Origin: Puccinia triticina
Lineage: Eukaryota; Basidiomycota; Pucciniomycetes; Pucciniales; Pucciniaceae
Direction: 5' to 3'
Length of the DNA stretch: 64,000 nt
Assembly (NCBI RefSeq): GCF_026914185.1
Contig: NC_070558.1
Location: 8,193,501-8,257,500, forward strand
Shown here: positions 55,558-64,000 of the stretch, piece after piece
How the letters are laid out: the number at the start of each line of letters is the position of its first letter
Numbering within the stretch: position 1 is the first letter of the stretch
The notes under the pieces: generated by a model
What the model was told of the DNA's origin: nothing
What the model saw: the letters and a program-made list of their open reading frames with translations, nothing else
Databases searched by the model: none
Translations under genes and position numbers: made by a program

Positions 55558-58500
55558 TTAAGAAGAGTACCCTTGAATTATCGCCGCAATTGCCGTGTGG
55601 TTTGATTTTCCCAGAGATTTGGTGAGTATATCCGCGATTTGGTCCTTTCCTGGGATCCAATGGAGAGATGTCTTCTTTTCGTGTAGGGCTTGGTTGGTAA
55701 CATAGAAATCGCGTTCGACGTGATGTGTCCTTTTGTTGGACGCGTCCTCGCAGCCTATCTTGACCACCGATTGGTTGTCGCAAAAAAGCTGAATCTGGAA
55801 GTCAACCCCCAGGATATCCGCAAGGAGGTTTCTGATCCAAAGGGAGTGACGCGTCGCGTGGCCCAGAGCCATATATTCTGCTTGGCACGTGGAGCTGGCG
55901 ACACTTCGGAGTCGGCGCAATACCCACATGATGGGGCATCCGAAAAGGCGGATCAGAACTCCATACGTTGAGCGTGAATTGGGTCCACCCCAGTTTGCAT
56001 CAACATAGCAGCCCACCCTTTCTTCTTCGGTCCGTCGCGGGAAGATCTTCAGGCACCGTTCCTTTGTGCCGGCCACGTAACCAATGAGGTGGTGGAGCGC
56101 TTTCCAATGCTCAGTCGACGGCCTTGAAGAGAAGCGTGCTAAGCAATTAACGCCGTAAGTGATGTCCGGCCTAGTTCCAATTGAGACATAGTTCAAACTG
56201 CCAATGACCGATAGATAAGCAGTAGCATTCACGCCTGGTTCCCCGTCTACAAAATTGCTGTTGAATCCCTCCGGGAGTGGAGTCGTGTAGGTTGTTTTGC
56301 CGTCCCACCTCTCCTTGAGGACCTTGTTGATCAGGTTTGGCTGAGTTAGCTTAAAACCTTGTTCAGTACGCTGGATTTTCACACCAACCATGCTCGTTAG
56401 ACCTTCATTCCACTTGATCTCCAGGCTGCCTTTGAGTTCAGTCTCCAGCTTTTTTAATGCCACGTCCGAAGACCCCGTGACTATTCCGTTGTCAACGTGG
56501 ACCCAAATTATCGACCGGTCCGTCTTGTTGCTCAGGGTGTACACACTGGAATCATAGTAACTTGAGACGTATCCTAGTGAGGCCAGGGTAGAGCTAAGAT
56601 GTTTCCACCAGCAGCGGGCTGCTTGCTTGGTACCGTACAGCGCCTTGTCCAGAATACAGGCTTCGCCTGCCGCGACGTCTAAACCCTCCGGTGCCTTTAC
56701 CCACACCTCTTCGTCGATGGGAGCGTTCAGGTACGCGGCGACGAAGTCGAAATTGTAAACTGGCCAGTTGTGCCGTGCCGCTATCGTCAGGAGGACTCGC
56801 ATTGAGGTGAATGTGGCGGTGGGGGCGAAGGTATGGGCATAATCTGTCCCCTCTTTTTGATTGAAACCCTTCGCGACGTATCGGGCCTTGTACTTGATGG
56901 TCCCGTCGGAGTTGGTTTTCTTCGCGAATACCCATCGGGCCCCAAGGGCGCGGCGTTTAGCTGGTAGCCGCCGGACTCTCCAGACTTTCTTGCGTCGAAG
57001 ATTGTCGAGTTCTGTGTCGATGGCTGCCTTCCAAAGTTTGGCTTCTCCACTTCGCATGGCTTCCTTGAAAGTTGATGGCACATCAGAGTACCCGCTTCTT
57101 GTGCTGTTTTGAGTCTTGTCAACGTTTGCTTCTTGTTCTTGAACAGCCTCCTCATGCACGAAGTTGCCTAGTTCCAACGTGTTGGCTTCCGTCGCCGTAG
57201 GAGCCGCTGGTAAGCAATCACGGCCGAAGTCCGCCCACGCCGAAGCCATGAGCTTCTTGGTTTTCGGGATCCAGAATGTCCACCCTTTTGATTCTTCCAA
57301 ATGTCCAATAACTAGACCTTCGACTGCTCGATTGTCTAGTTTCTTTCTCTTTTCCGGTGCTACCAGGACATACGCTTTGGAACCAAACACACGCGCGCGA
57401 TCTAGTTGTGGCTTATCTCCGAAGAACTTCTCAAAAGGGGTCATCTCCTTTGTTGTCTTGTTGGGAATGCAGTTGAGCGTCCATGCCGACCAGATAAACG
57501 CGTATCCCCAGAACTCTTTCCCAAGGCAGCTGTCGTAGAGGATGCTCCTGCCCATGTCTGCTACCGTACAATTGTACCGCTCAGCTGCGCCATTCTGGAA
57601 ATGGTGATAGGGAAGGGACCTTTCTGCAATCACACCTTTCTGTGTTAGGTATGTTTCGAAAGTCTTGGAGTTGAACTCGCCACCGTTGTCCGAGCGGAGG
57701 ATCTTGACTTTCTGGCCGGTTTGGTTCTCCCATCTGTTCAGAGTTTGCATCAACATGTTTGCTGCATCTGATTTGGCTTTCAAAACTTTAACTTCACTGT
57801 AAGACGTGTGAATATCGCGTATGGTCAGGGCGTACTTACCACCATTCATGGTTGGGGGGTCAAACGGGCCCATCAGATCAACGCAGACTACCGATAGTTT
57901 CTTGGAGCATCGATTTGACGGTCCTAGAACCGCTGTCCTGGTCGCTTTGCAAATTGAGCAAACAGGGCATTTAATCGAGCCAGTAGGCATCTTATCAGGA
58001 AGACCATAACCTAGTTTCATTTTGACCAACCGTCTTATTTGTCGGAGGCTGGCATGGCCAAAAAGGCGATGCCAGAACAGGAGAGTTTTCTCATCTGGGG
58101 TCAGGTCTTCTGGGTTCCAGGTGAATTGACTACTCTCAATGAAATTTGGCGACTGGAAGCAAGAATTCATTTCAACATTTTCAATAGGCCGCGGAGTAAC
58201 AACAGGACTAGAAACATTTTGGTTGGATGGACATAGGGAAATCCTAAGGGGACGAGGAAGAGGCCAGGTATTCGTCCGGATGTCAAAATGGCTCCGAAGG
58301 AGTAGTTTTCCCGCGGGGCTAACCAGGTCAATAGTGTCGAAGTTGTTGCTGACGTGAAAACAGGCGTTAGATTTCTTGAAGGCTGCTACAGACAGCAAAG
58401 TGGATCTTGCCCGCTCACAGTAATATACTCGTTTAACAGCGATGATTATTGAGTTCATCCCTCGAAATCTCAAGGTACCCATACCTGTAATATAGTCACA

Positions 58501-60243
58501 GGGGCCATCAGTTGCTACTCTGACGGCTATAGGGTTGAGAAGGTCTTCAAAATCATGTAGGGCGTACCTGTCGCCCGTAACATTGTCGGAGGCGCCGGTA
58601 TCCCAGATGACTTCTTGGCTACCGTCTTGTACGTTGACTGCCCGGAGGTCGAAACGATCGACAACTGGCTCAGCAGATAGCTCCTCATTCTCAAAGATGT
58701 AAGTTTCTTCTTGTTCTTCTGCGAATAGGTCCGGATTGATCATTCTGGTGTCAACCTTCTTGGTGGCAGTGGGTGGTGCTGAGATTTGCCGGTTGTTTGG
58801 AGCAGATGATTGCGTATGTGACGCCGTCGAGGACGACGTGTTCCCCGGCTGTAGAGGACGAACATATGGAGCTTTGTCGAAGTTGTATGTGATGGAGCAT
58901 GGCGGAAAGGCTGGGGCTGGGTTCCTTGGTCGGTATGTGGTGTTTTGGGCGGTGAAGGGGGGGTTTGCCGTCCCTCGTCGTTTGCGCGGACAGTTTGGAG
59001 CCATGTGGTCTAATGACTTGCAAATGTAACAGTACGGTGTCTTGTCGACCGCTAGGACTTCTATCTCGCTAGCTAGGTCACCTGTTCGTCTAGATTCAGC
59101 TTCTTGGGTCATTATTTCAGCTTTTAAGACGTTCTTGCTTTCTTTCTTGGAGTTTTCTTGCGCGTTCAGTTCGGTCCTCGCCGCGTCCAATAAAGTCATC
59201 AGCTCGTTGAAACTTGGCGACCTTGAGTCGTTTGTCCCCATGAAGATTTCGACTTTGCGATCGAGAATGGGTTGGATCTCAGTGTTCCGCAAATTGCGTT
59301 GGAGCACTAATCCCATAAGTTCATCAATGGAGAGTCCTATACCCGATTCGGCGAGAGTTTTCAGAGAGTCGTTGAAAGCCGAAAAGAGCGAGGCGTTTGT
59401 TGATGGCAAGGTGATGTCAATGTCGATGAAGGCGTCGAAGGCGTTCATCTGAGCTGCTCTGCAAGTCGTCCTGAACTTGGACACCAATTTCTTGTAGACT
59501 TCGGAGGCGGAGTCGAGCGACAAGACGTCCCATGCTAGATCCTGGTGAATGGAATTGTTGATGATACCTAGTGCCACTTTCTCCTGGAGAGACGTGCCGG
59601 GGTCTTCCGCGCTGGTGACGAAAAAATTCATGTCGTCGAACTGTTCCTTGGCATGTAGTTGGAGCATCCGTTCCCAAGCGCGAAGGTTGGAGCCGTCAGG
59701 TTGTAGTTTTTGACTTTCGGTGATGCGCTTTGAAATTGCCAAGACTCTGTTCGAAACTCGGTCGTGCTCGTCTTGCTCAGCCTTCTTCCTCATCTGCTCG
59801 GCCACCTTCCGTTGTTGTAGTTGGTCAGACAGTCGTTGCTCGCGCATCTCATTGATCAAGCGTTCCATGAGAGCCATGGGAACCATGGGTTGAGTTGTAT
59901 CTTGAGCCATGGTTTGTCGGTGGGCTGGTCCCGTAGTGGTTGAGGGACCGGCGATCCTAGGTTGGAAAGTGGTTTCGGCCACGTCTTCATCTTCGTCCGC
60001 CTGGTCTGACACAGCACGTCCTTTGCCTTTGTCTCCAGAGTGTTCGTTGAGCATTGGATCGAGAAGGGTTCGCAGTGTTCTCCGTTTTTCCGGTGCCGTA
60101 GGGGCGCGCGATTGTTCAAGGGCTGCCCAAGCTGCCTGTGCGTTGGGGGTCAGACGCGCGATGGTATGCGCCAGGTCTTCGTACCGGTGTGGTGTCTTGT
60201 TTGGTTTGCGGTCTTCAGGAGCCGAACGGTCTGGGTCTGCCAT
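55558..60243 (-). CDS. Ty1/copia Gag-Pol polyprotein, 1561 aa
   Basis: Single open frame. In order: Gag; zinc knuckle CYICKSLDHMAPNC (about residue 404); protease VIWDTGAS (about 546); the integrase zinc-binding His/Cys region with WHRLFGH...CPVCSIC (about 728); integrase core with VDLMGPF (about 789), SDNGGEF (about 851) and NGAAERYN (about 886), so D-D-E is complete; reverse transcriptase FDFVAAYLNAPIDEEVW and VHVDNG (about 1249); RNase H CYVDANWGG (about 1411), TCQAEYMA and WIPGKDQIADILTK. The reverse transcriptase box, normally YVDD, reads HVDN: the second catalytic Asp is Asn (GAC to AAC), probably crippling polymerisation. Otherwise it is intact and related to the dead copy at 2.2-7.8 kb. 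Confidence 0.95.
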   Translation of the reverse strand: MADPDRSAPEDRKPNKTPHRYEDLAHTIARLTPNAQAAWAALEQSRAPTAPEKRRTLRTLLDPMLNEHSGDKGKGRAVSDQADEDEDVAETTFQPRIAGPSTTTGPAHRQTMAQDTTQPMVPMALMERLINEMREQRLSDQLQQRKVAEQMRKKAEQDEHDRVSNRVLAISKRITESQKLQPDGSNLRAWERMLQLHAKEQFDDMNFFVTSAEDPGTSLQEKVALGIINNSIHQDLAWDVLSLDSASEVYKKLVSKFRTTCRAAQMNAFDAFIDIDITLPSTNASLFSAFNDSLKTLAESGIGLSIDELMGLVLQRNLRNTEIQPILDRKVEIFMGTNDSRSPSFNELMTLLDAARTELNAQENSKKESKNVLKAEIMTQEAESRRTGDLASEIEVLAVDKTPYCYICKSLDHMAPNCPRKRRGTANPPFTAQNTTYRPRNPAPAFPPCSITYNFDKAPYVRPLQPGNTSSSTASHTQSSAPNNRQISAPPTATKKVDTRMINPDLFAEEQEETYIFENEELSAEPVVDRFDLRAVNVQDGSQEVIWDTGASDNVTGDRYALHDFEDLLNPIAVRVATDGPCDYITGMGTLRFRGMNSIIIAVKRVYYCERARSTLLSVAAFKKSNACFHVSNNFDTIDLVSPAGKLLLRSHFDIRTNTWPLPRPLRISLCPSNQNVSSPVVTPRPIENVEMNSCFQSPNFIESSQFTWNPEDLTPDEKTLLFWHRLFGHASLRQIRRLVKMKLGYGLPDKMPTGSIKCPVCSICKATRTAVLGPSNRCSKKLSVVCVDLMGPFDPPTMNGGKYALTIRDIHTSYSEVKVLKAKSDAANMLMQTLNRWENQTGQKVKILRSDNGGEFNSKTFETYLTQKGVIAERSLPYHHFQNGAAERYNCTVADMGRSILYDSCLGKEFWGYAFIWSAWTLNCIPNKTTKEMTPFEKFFGDKPQLDRARVFGSKAYVLVAPEKRKKLDNRAVEGLVIGHLEESKGWTFWIPKTKKLMASAWADFGRDCLPAAPTATEANTLELGNFVHEEAVQEQEANVDKTQNSTRSGYSDVPSTFKEAMRSGEAKLWKAAIDTELDNLRRKKVWRVRRLPAKRRALGARWVFAKKTNSDGTIKYKARYVAKGFNQKEGTDYAHTFAPTATFTSMRVLLTIAARHNWPVYNFDFVAAYLNAPIDEEVWVKAPEGLDVAAGEACILDKALYGTKQAARCWWKHLSSTLASLGYVSSYYDSSVYTLSNKTDRSIIWVHVDNGIVTGSSDVALKKLETELKGSLEIKWNEGLTSMVGVKIQRTEQGFKLTQPNLINKVLKERWDGKTTYTTPLPEGFNSNFVDGEPGVNATAYLSVIGSLNYVSIGTRPDITYGVNCLARFSSRPSTEHWKALHHLIGYVAGTKERCLKIFPRRTEEERVGCYVDANWGGPNSRSTYGVLIRLFGCPIMWVLRRLRSVASSTCQAEYMALGHATRHSLWIRNLLADILGVDFQIQLFCDNQSVVKIGCEDASNKRTHHVERDFYVTNQALHEKKTSLHWIPGKDQIADILTKSLGKSNHTAIAAIIQGYSS

Positions 60244-60656
60244 AGTTTTGTAGGGGTGGCGTGATATGGTGATTAAGAGGGGATAGGAAGAGAAGAAAAA
60301 AAAGGGAAGTTGTCCTCGGTCGGCGTAGTCGCTCCAAGGTCGAGTAGAACCACGACCCGACTTGTTGGGCTACACACAAAGTTTAAACCAAGAATACTGC
60401 TCTTTCAGCGGCACCGTGGCTATGGGTGATCAGTCCAACGTAAATATCTGCAGGATATTCACCACGGGCTCGCTTAAAGAGTAGTAACCTAAGAGTATAC
60501 CCGTGAGCGTTACCACACAAGACTAGGATTTACGAGAGAACTAAACTCCCGAGGTCGAATTCGGTCGGATAATCAGTTAGAGAGAAGAGAAAACGATGGG
60601 AAGGGTTTTGATTAAGGGATTATTATTTTGTTTTAGTTGTTATTATTATTGTTTTA

Positions 60657-61377
60657 CGGACTTACTTCGCGCACTGCGAAAAGCTCTTCGCGCACTGTGC
60701 AGTGCGCGAAGTTTGCAAACACTTCGCGCACTGCGCGTGAAGGGCGCAACTTTTTCAAATTATTTTTTGACCAATCAATAGACAAGCTTATTATTGTCCT
60801 CTGTGAATTTATTTGGAGTTTTTTGAAGCTTCCTTGTATGCTTAAAAATCCCACCAATGAAAAAAGCAAGTACAGCCATTTGGGGACCTGGAATTCATAT
60901 TCCCACAGGCCAAAAAATACAAATAATTTAGTGAATCATATTAAATATGTATTTAAAAGTTTTAGAAATTTTTGGCCACTTTGTACAAGGACAAGGCTTT
61001 CAAAAATCAGTAACTTTTTCTCAAGATATGCCAAAATGTGCCAGTAAGTGGTGAACTTTCTAATTTTTGAAAGCCTTATTCTTGCACAAAGTGGCCAAAA
61101 AATTCTAAAAAGTTCAAATTCATATGTATCATGATTCACTAAATTATTTGGATTTTCTTACTCGTGGGAATATGGATTCCAGGTCCCCAAGTGACTGTAC
61201 TTGTTCATTTTATTGGTGGAATTTTTAAGCATACAGAGAAGCTTCAAAAAACTCCAAATAAATTCACAGAGGACAATAATAAGCTTTTCTATTGATTGGT
61301 CAAAAAATAATTTGAAAAAGTTGCGCCCTTCACGCGCAGTGCGCGAAGAGCTTTTCGCAGTGCGCGAAGTAAGTCCG
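60657..61377. mobile_element. AT-rich long-TIR MITE inside copia leader (721 bp)
   Basis: Inverted arms of about 300 bp start CGGACTTACTTCGCGCACTG (left) and CGGACTTACTTCGCGCACTG (right, inverted). They are flanked by a perfect 8-bp duplication TTGTTTTA (60649-60656, 61378-61385). No coding. The 8-bp duplication suggests hAT-type mobilisation. It lies between the 5' LTR and gag, so it is younger than, or travelled with, the copia element. Some arms carry small deletions, for example an extra CGCGAAG segment on the left. Confidence 0.93.
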
Positions 61378-61653
61378 TTGTTTTATTATTATTATTATTT
61401 TTTTATTTTTTATTATTTTTTTTAATGCGGAGGTCGTCGACGGTTGGATGTAAAGGAAAAGAAAAACCGAGTGTTGGGATAGATGAAAGGTGATGATTTT
61501 TGGTGACTCGCCGGCGGACTACGGTTACTCGTCTGGGATGACTACGATACTCGTTCTCAATGAGAACTACTGGAAGAAGGCTCGTCCTGGTGCCGGCTAC
61601 TGATGTGTATAATATATGAACTTTTGAAGAATTTTCGAGCTACTCCGGCGAGA

Positions 61654-61664
61654 GGCTCATAACC
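61654..61664 (-). other. Copia primer-binding site (half-tRNA iMet)
   Basis: The plus strand reads GGCTCATAACC directly beside the 5' LTR, matching the initiator tRNA-Met anticodon stem-loop. The TRIM at 9.5 kb has the same site. Confidence 0.85.
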
Positions 61665-61797
61665 TGTTGGGTGGAGAGCTCAAAGGAATCGATAATCTCA
61701 TTACATACAGATGGAATGAGTCTAAGTAGTATCTACAAGAGTCTGTGACAGGCCACGTAGTCGAGGTCATTGTACATGTCATCTACATGTACCAACA
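61665..61797 (-). repeat. Copia 5' LTR (133 bp)
   Basis: Right LTR, 5' in element sense; followed by duplication ATCTG. Confidence 0.95.
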
Positions 61798-61802
61798 ATC
61801 TG

Positions 61803-62626
61803 ATCTCCGAACTCCGGCCCACCGCATGGGGAGGGACTTCGATAAGATACTTAGAAGAAAAACATAAGTACCGTTGTCAGCCAACCGATTCGGTTGCTCA
61901 GAGCTCGAGCCAAGAGCAAATCGCCGAAACTCGCGGTGTCGCTGTTTCGTGAGTTACGGAAATGGATCGACCTGTGCTTAGAGTTGACAACCGGTCGGAG
62001 GAAGCTAAATGAATCGACTCATGACTCCGGAGGGCAGTTGTCGAGTTGACGGTGTTTTATAGATATCGGAACACGACTTTTTCCGGGATCACAACTAGAG
62101 GCTATAGCGATCGGTCTCGGGCACATGAGACGAATTGCTCACGATGAAACACATACCTCAAGTCGCAACCAACTTGGAACTGATCCTTCTAATTAGCGGT
62201 GTCCAAATCAACCGAGTCAGCCTATTATCCATTTTTTGACGGAGCGGTTCCAGCAATGTATGTAGCTCGTTTCGCGGAAGCATTGCTCTACCAAGCTCAC
62301 TCCTGGAAGCCGAGGCGAATTGGAACAGGAAACCTTGGACCTGAATGCCTATATAAACCGCCTGGGTTTGCTTCGTGGCCCGTTTTCCTCTACCTCACCT
62401 CATCTTAAAGTTTGTTTTAACTGTACATAGTATATGAACCAGTGAGTCTATCTGTTCAAGGGAATACCCTCAATCATTGGTCACTCGAGTCTGAGAAACC
62501 GCTTCCGAGCTGTAGCGCACTTTCGCTTTTTTTTACTAGCCCAAATATCATCAAAGACCGTGTTTACTACTCTCATAAACGTCCAGCATTACGAGGCTGT
62601 CTAAATACCAGACAGCAGCTTCCAGA
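61803..62626. promoter_or_regulatory. 5' region of chitinase-like gene
   Basis: No gene supported; presumably promoter and 5' UTR of the gene starting at 62627. No motif assigned. Confidence 0.35.
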
Positions 62627-64000
62627 ATGCTCCCATATTTCTCTACAATCCTAACCACCATTTCACTCCTCTCTTCCGCAAAATCTGATGCTTTCGGGGA
62701 TAAAACCCTTTATCCGAGTCCCCCACCAATGAACATTCAAGGGAACGTCATAATTGGCTACTACCAGGCCTCCCGCGGATTGTATCAGCAACTAGAATCT
62801 GTCCCTTGGAGTTAGTAATGTATTGCCATTATATCTTCATCTCGACTGGCTGAGGCTAATAAAACGTAAACACTCAGAATATTATAACAATGGGTACATG
62901 GTCTTTCAGGGCGTGTGGCCGATAGAACAATTCCGATTTACATTTGGGTCGGAAGACGAAAACACATTGGCTGTCCAAAATATGGAACCATTCGTTCAAG
63001 CCGCAACCAGAAGTAAGTATTACTCCAGTACTATAAAACTTTAGTGAAATGCTAAAGGTTTCTTATACGTTTTAGATCGGGTCACGCCTCTTTTAGGTAT
63101 AGGGGGAGAACAAGGTTCAAAGTGAGCAATTAAGATCACATGTCTTTACAAACGGCCATCTAGCAAAACTGGCAGTTCAGCCCCCGCTTACTTCATTCTA
63201 AATCAATTTCACAGGTTATTTTCATACTATATGGGCAGTGGCGGATCCCGCACGAATTTCGTTCGTGCTGTTGTCGATCTAGCAAAGCTCTACAATTTCC
63301 AGGGTGTGGTAGTCACTTGGCTATGTACGGCAATTTGATTACTTTTCTACTCCACTACATGCTGATATTAACATGTTGCACATATGATGTCTTCCCTTGG
63401 CATTGTCTGTTCAACAGCCCCAAACGAGTTCGTTTGTTCTTTCTTTTCTTCCATAAAGCGCCAGTCTGTTAATTTTCTCTCATTTTTCGGATTAATTTTT
63501 AATTAGTCGTGGTGCTGGTTGCAACAATCGATCGCCGGAGGACGTAGTCAACTTCGGTTATTTTGCCCAAGTAAGCTCAGTTAAAAAACGCAACAAAAGT
63601 GGATAAAAATCAATACATTTTCTGTATAATTGCACATTCAGGAATTTAAAAAAATATGGAAAGAAGGCCGCCTCATTGTCCGGGTCAACTTCAACGGCTT
63701 CATTGGAGCATTGGGGACATATGCAACGCCCCAAGAAACAAGCCTGCTTGCCCAAAATGCAGATTATGTGTAAGTCATCCAGAATCCCCGTCAGGTTTAG
63801 AATGTAGACTTGGTAGCTCTGACAGGATTCCTCAATGGCAGTGACCTCATGGCATATGATGGTTATACCGGAAACAAAGGCGATAAAACTGGTCCATTTT
63901 CAGCCTTAACTGGAGGCGATTGTCCCAAAATACCTTACCTTTCAAACGGGATAAAAGAATTGCTTCAGGTCATGAATTACCAAGGCTTCTCGCCCCAAAA
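62627..64000 (+). CDS. Secreted GH18 chitinase-like protein, catalytic motif lost (3' end beyond window)
   Basis: Exons 62627-62810, 62878-63012, 63076-63121, 63215-63324, 63419-63428, 63507-63570, 63642-63769 and 63842 onward, all in phase; the fifth is only 10 nt. The N-terminus (PYFSTILTTISLLSSAKSDA) is a good signal peptide. Mature sequence follows the fungal GH18 barrel: NVIIGYYQAS (strand 1), TPLLGIGGEQGSKLFSYYM (the SxGG strand), FQGVVVTWLSPNDRGAGCN, NADYVDLMAYDGY. Active chitinases have FDGxDxDWEYPN at the third of these; here all three Asp and the Glu are replaced (Q, V, T, L), while the flanking W, P-N and G-x-GCN stay. It should bind but not cut chitin oligomers. Catalytically dead chitinases that mask chitin from plant immunity are known from Moniliophthora. 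The role here is inference. Confidence 0.85.

Larger units (their letters stand above)
55359..61797 (-). mobile_element. Full-length Ty1/copia retrotransposon (6.44 kb)
   Basis: Two 133-bp LTRs (55359-55491, 61665-61797) start TGTTGG and end CCAACA and differ by one base. A perfect 5-bp duplication ATCTG flanks the element (55354-55358, 61798-61802). A primer site (61654-61664) and polypurine tract (55492-55500) are in place. One uninterrupted polyprotein lies on the minus strand. A 721-bp MITE sits in the leader. Near-identical LTRs indicate a young insertion. Confidence 0.97.

Noticed and set aside
1..64000. CRISPR array or bacterial operon
   Set aside because: The tandem repeats lack unique spacers, and the genes have spliceosomal introns; the DNA is eukaryotic.

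Overview
The window is fungal nuclear DNA. Host genes carry many short introns (about 50 to 130 nt), and the transposon families, the RING-protein families and the RTC4-like and Myb/SANT-like transposon proteins look like those of rust fungi (Pucciniales, most likely Puccinia or a close relative). The organism call is inference from family content; no rRNA or mitochondrial marker is present.

Layout. 0-22.8 kb is repeat-rich and essentially free of host genes: minisatellites, a dead Ty1/copia element (2.2-7.8 kb) split by a TIR transposon, a 637-bp TRIM-like LTR element whose LTRs carry a tRNA-like sequence (9.5-10.2 kb), a transposase remnant split by a 0.4-kb foldback element, two large hairpin-rich minisatellites (15.1-15.6 and 15.9-16.6 kb), a degraded hypothetical gene, a CACTA-like element and a Tourist-like MITE. 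23.4-27.9 kb holds a tandem pair of RING-finger genes with N-terminal signal-like exons. 28.5-38.2 kb is an inverted-repeat-bounded composite: a Myb/SANT-like ORF on each arm pointing inward, a PIF/Harbinger transposase, an RTC4-like gene, and a nested hAT element with a perfect 8-bp target duplication.

38.7-51.7 kb is the conserved core: a UDP-glucose:sterol glucosyltransferase (ATG26 type, minus strand) and a TRAPPC11-type TRAPP subunit (plus strand), separated by CACTA-like MITEs. 52-64 kb turns accessory again: a MULE-type MITE with a 9-bp duplication, a third RING/transmembrane gene, a nearly intact 6.4-kb Ty1/copia element (LTRs differing by one base, 5-bp duplication, an AT-rich MITE inside its leader), and at the right edge the start of a secreted GH18 chitinase-like gene that has lost every acidic residue of the catalytic motif.

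The two core genes are housekeeping (membrane sterol glucosides and autophagy; Golgi vesicle tethering). The RING genes and the inactive chitinase-like gene look lineage-specific and could act at the host interface, which is inference. Of the transposons, the copia element and the TRIM look young by LTR identity; they share the same half-tRNA primer site, so the copia lineage could mobilise the TRIM. Splice sites and gene models were derived by hand from reading frames and GT/AG (one GC/AG) signals.
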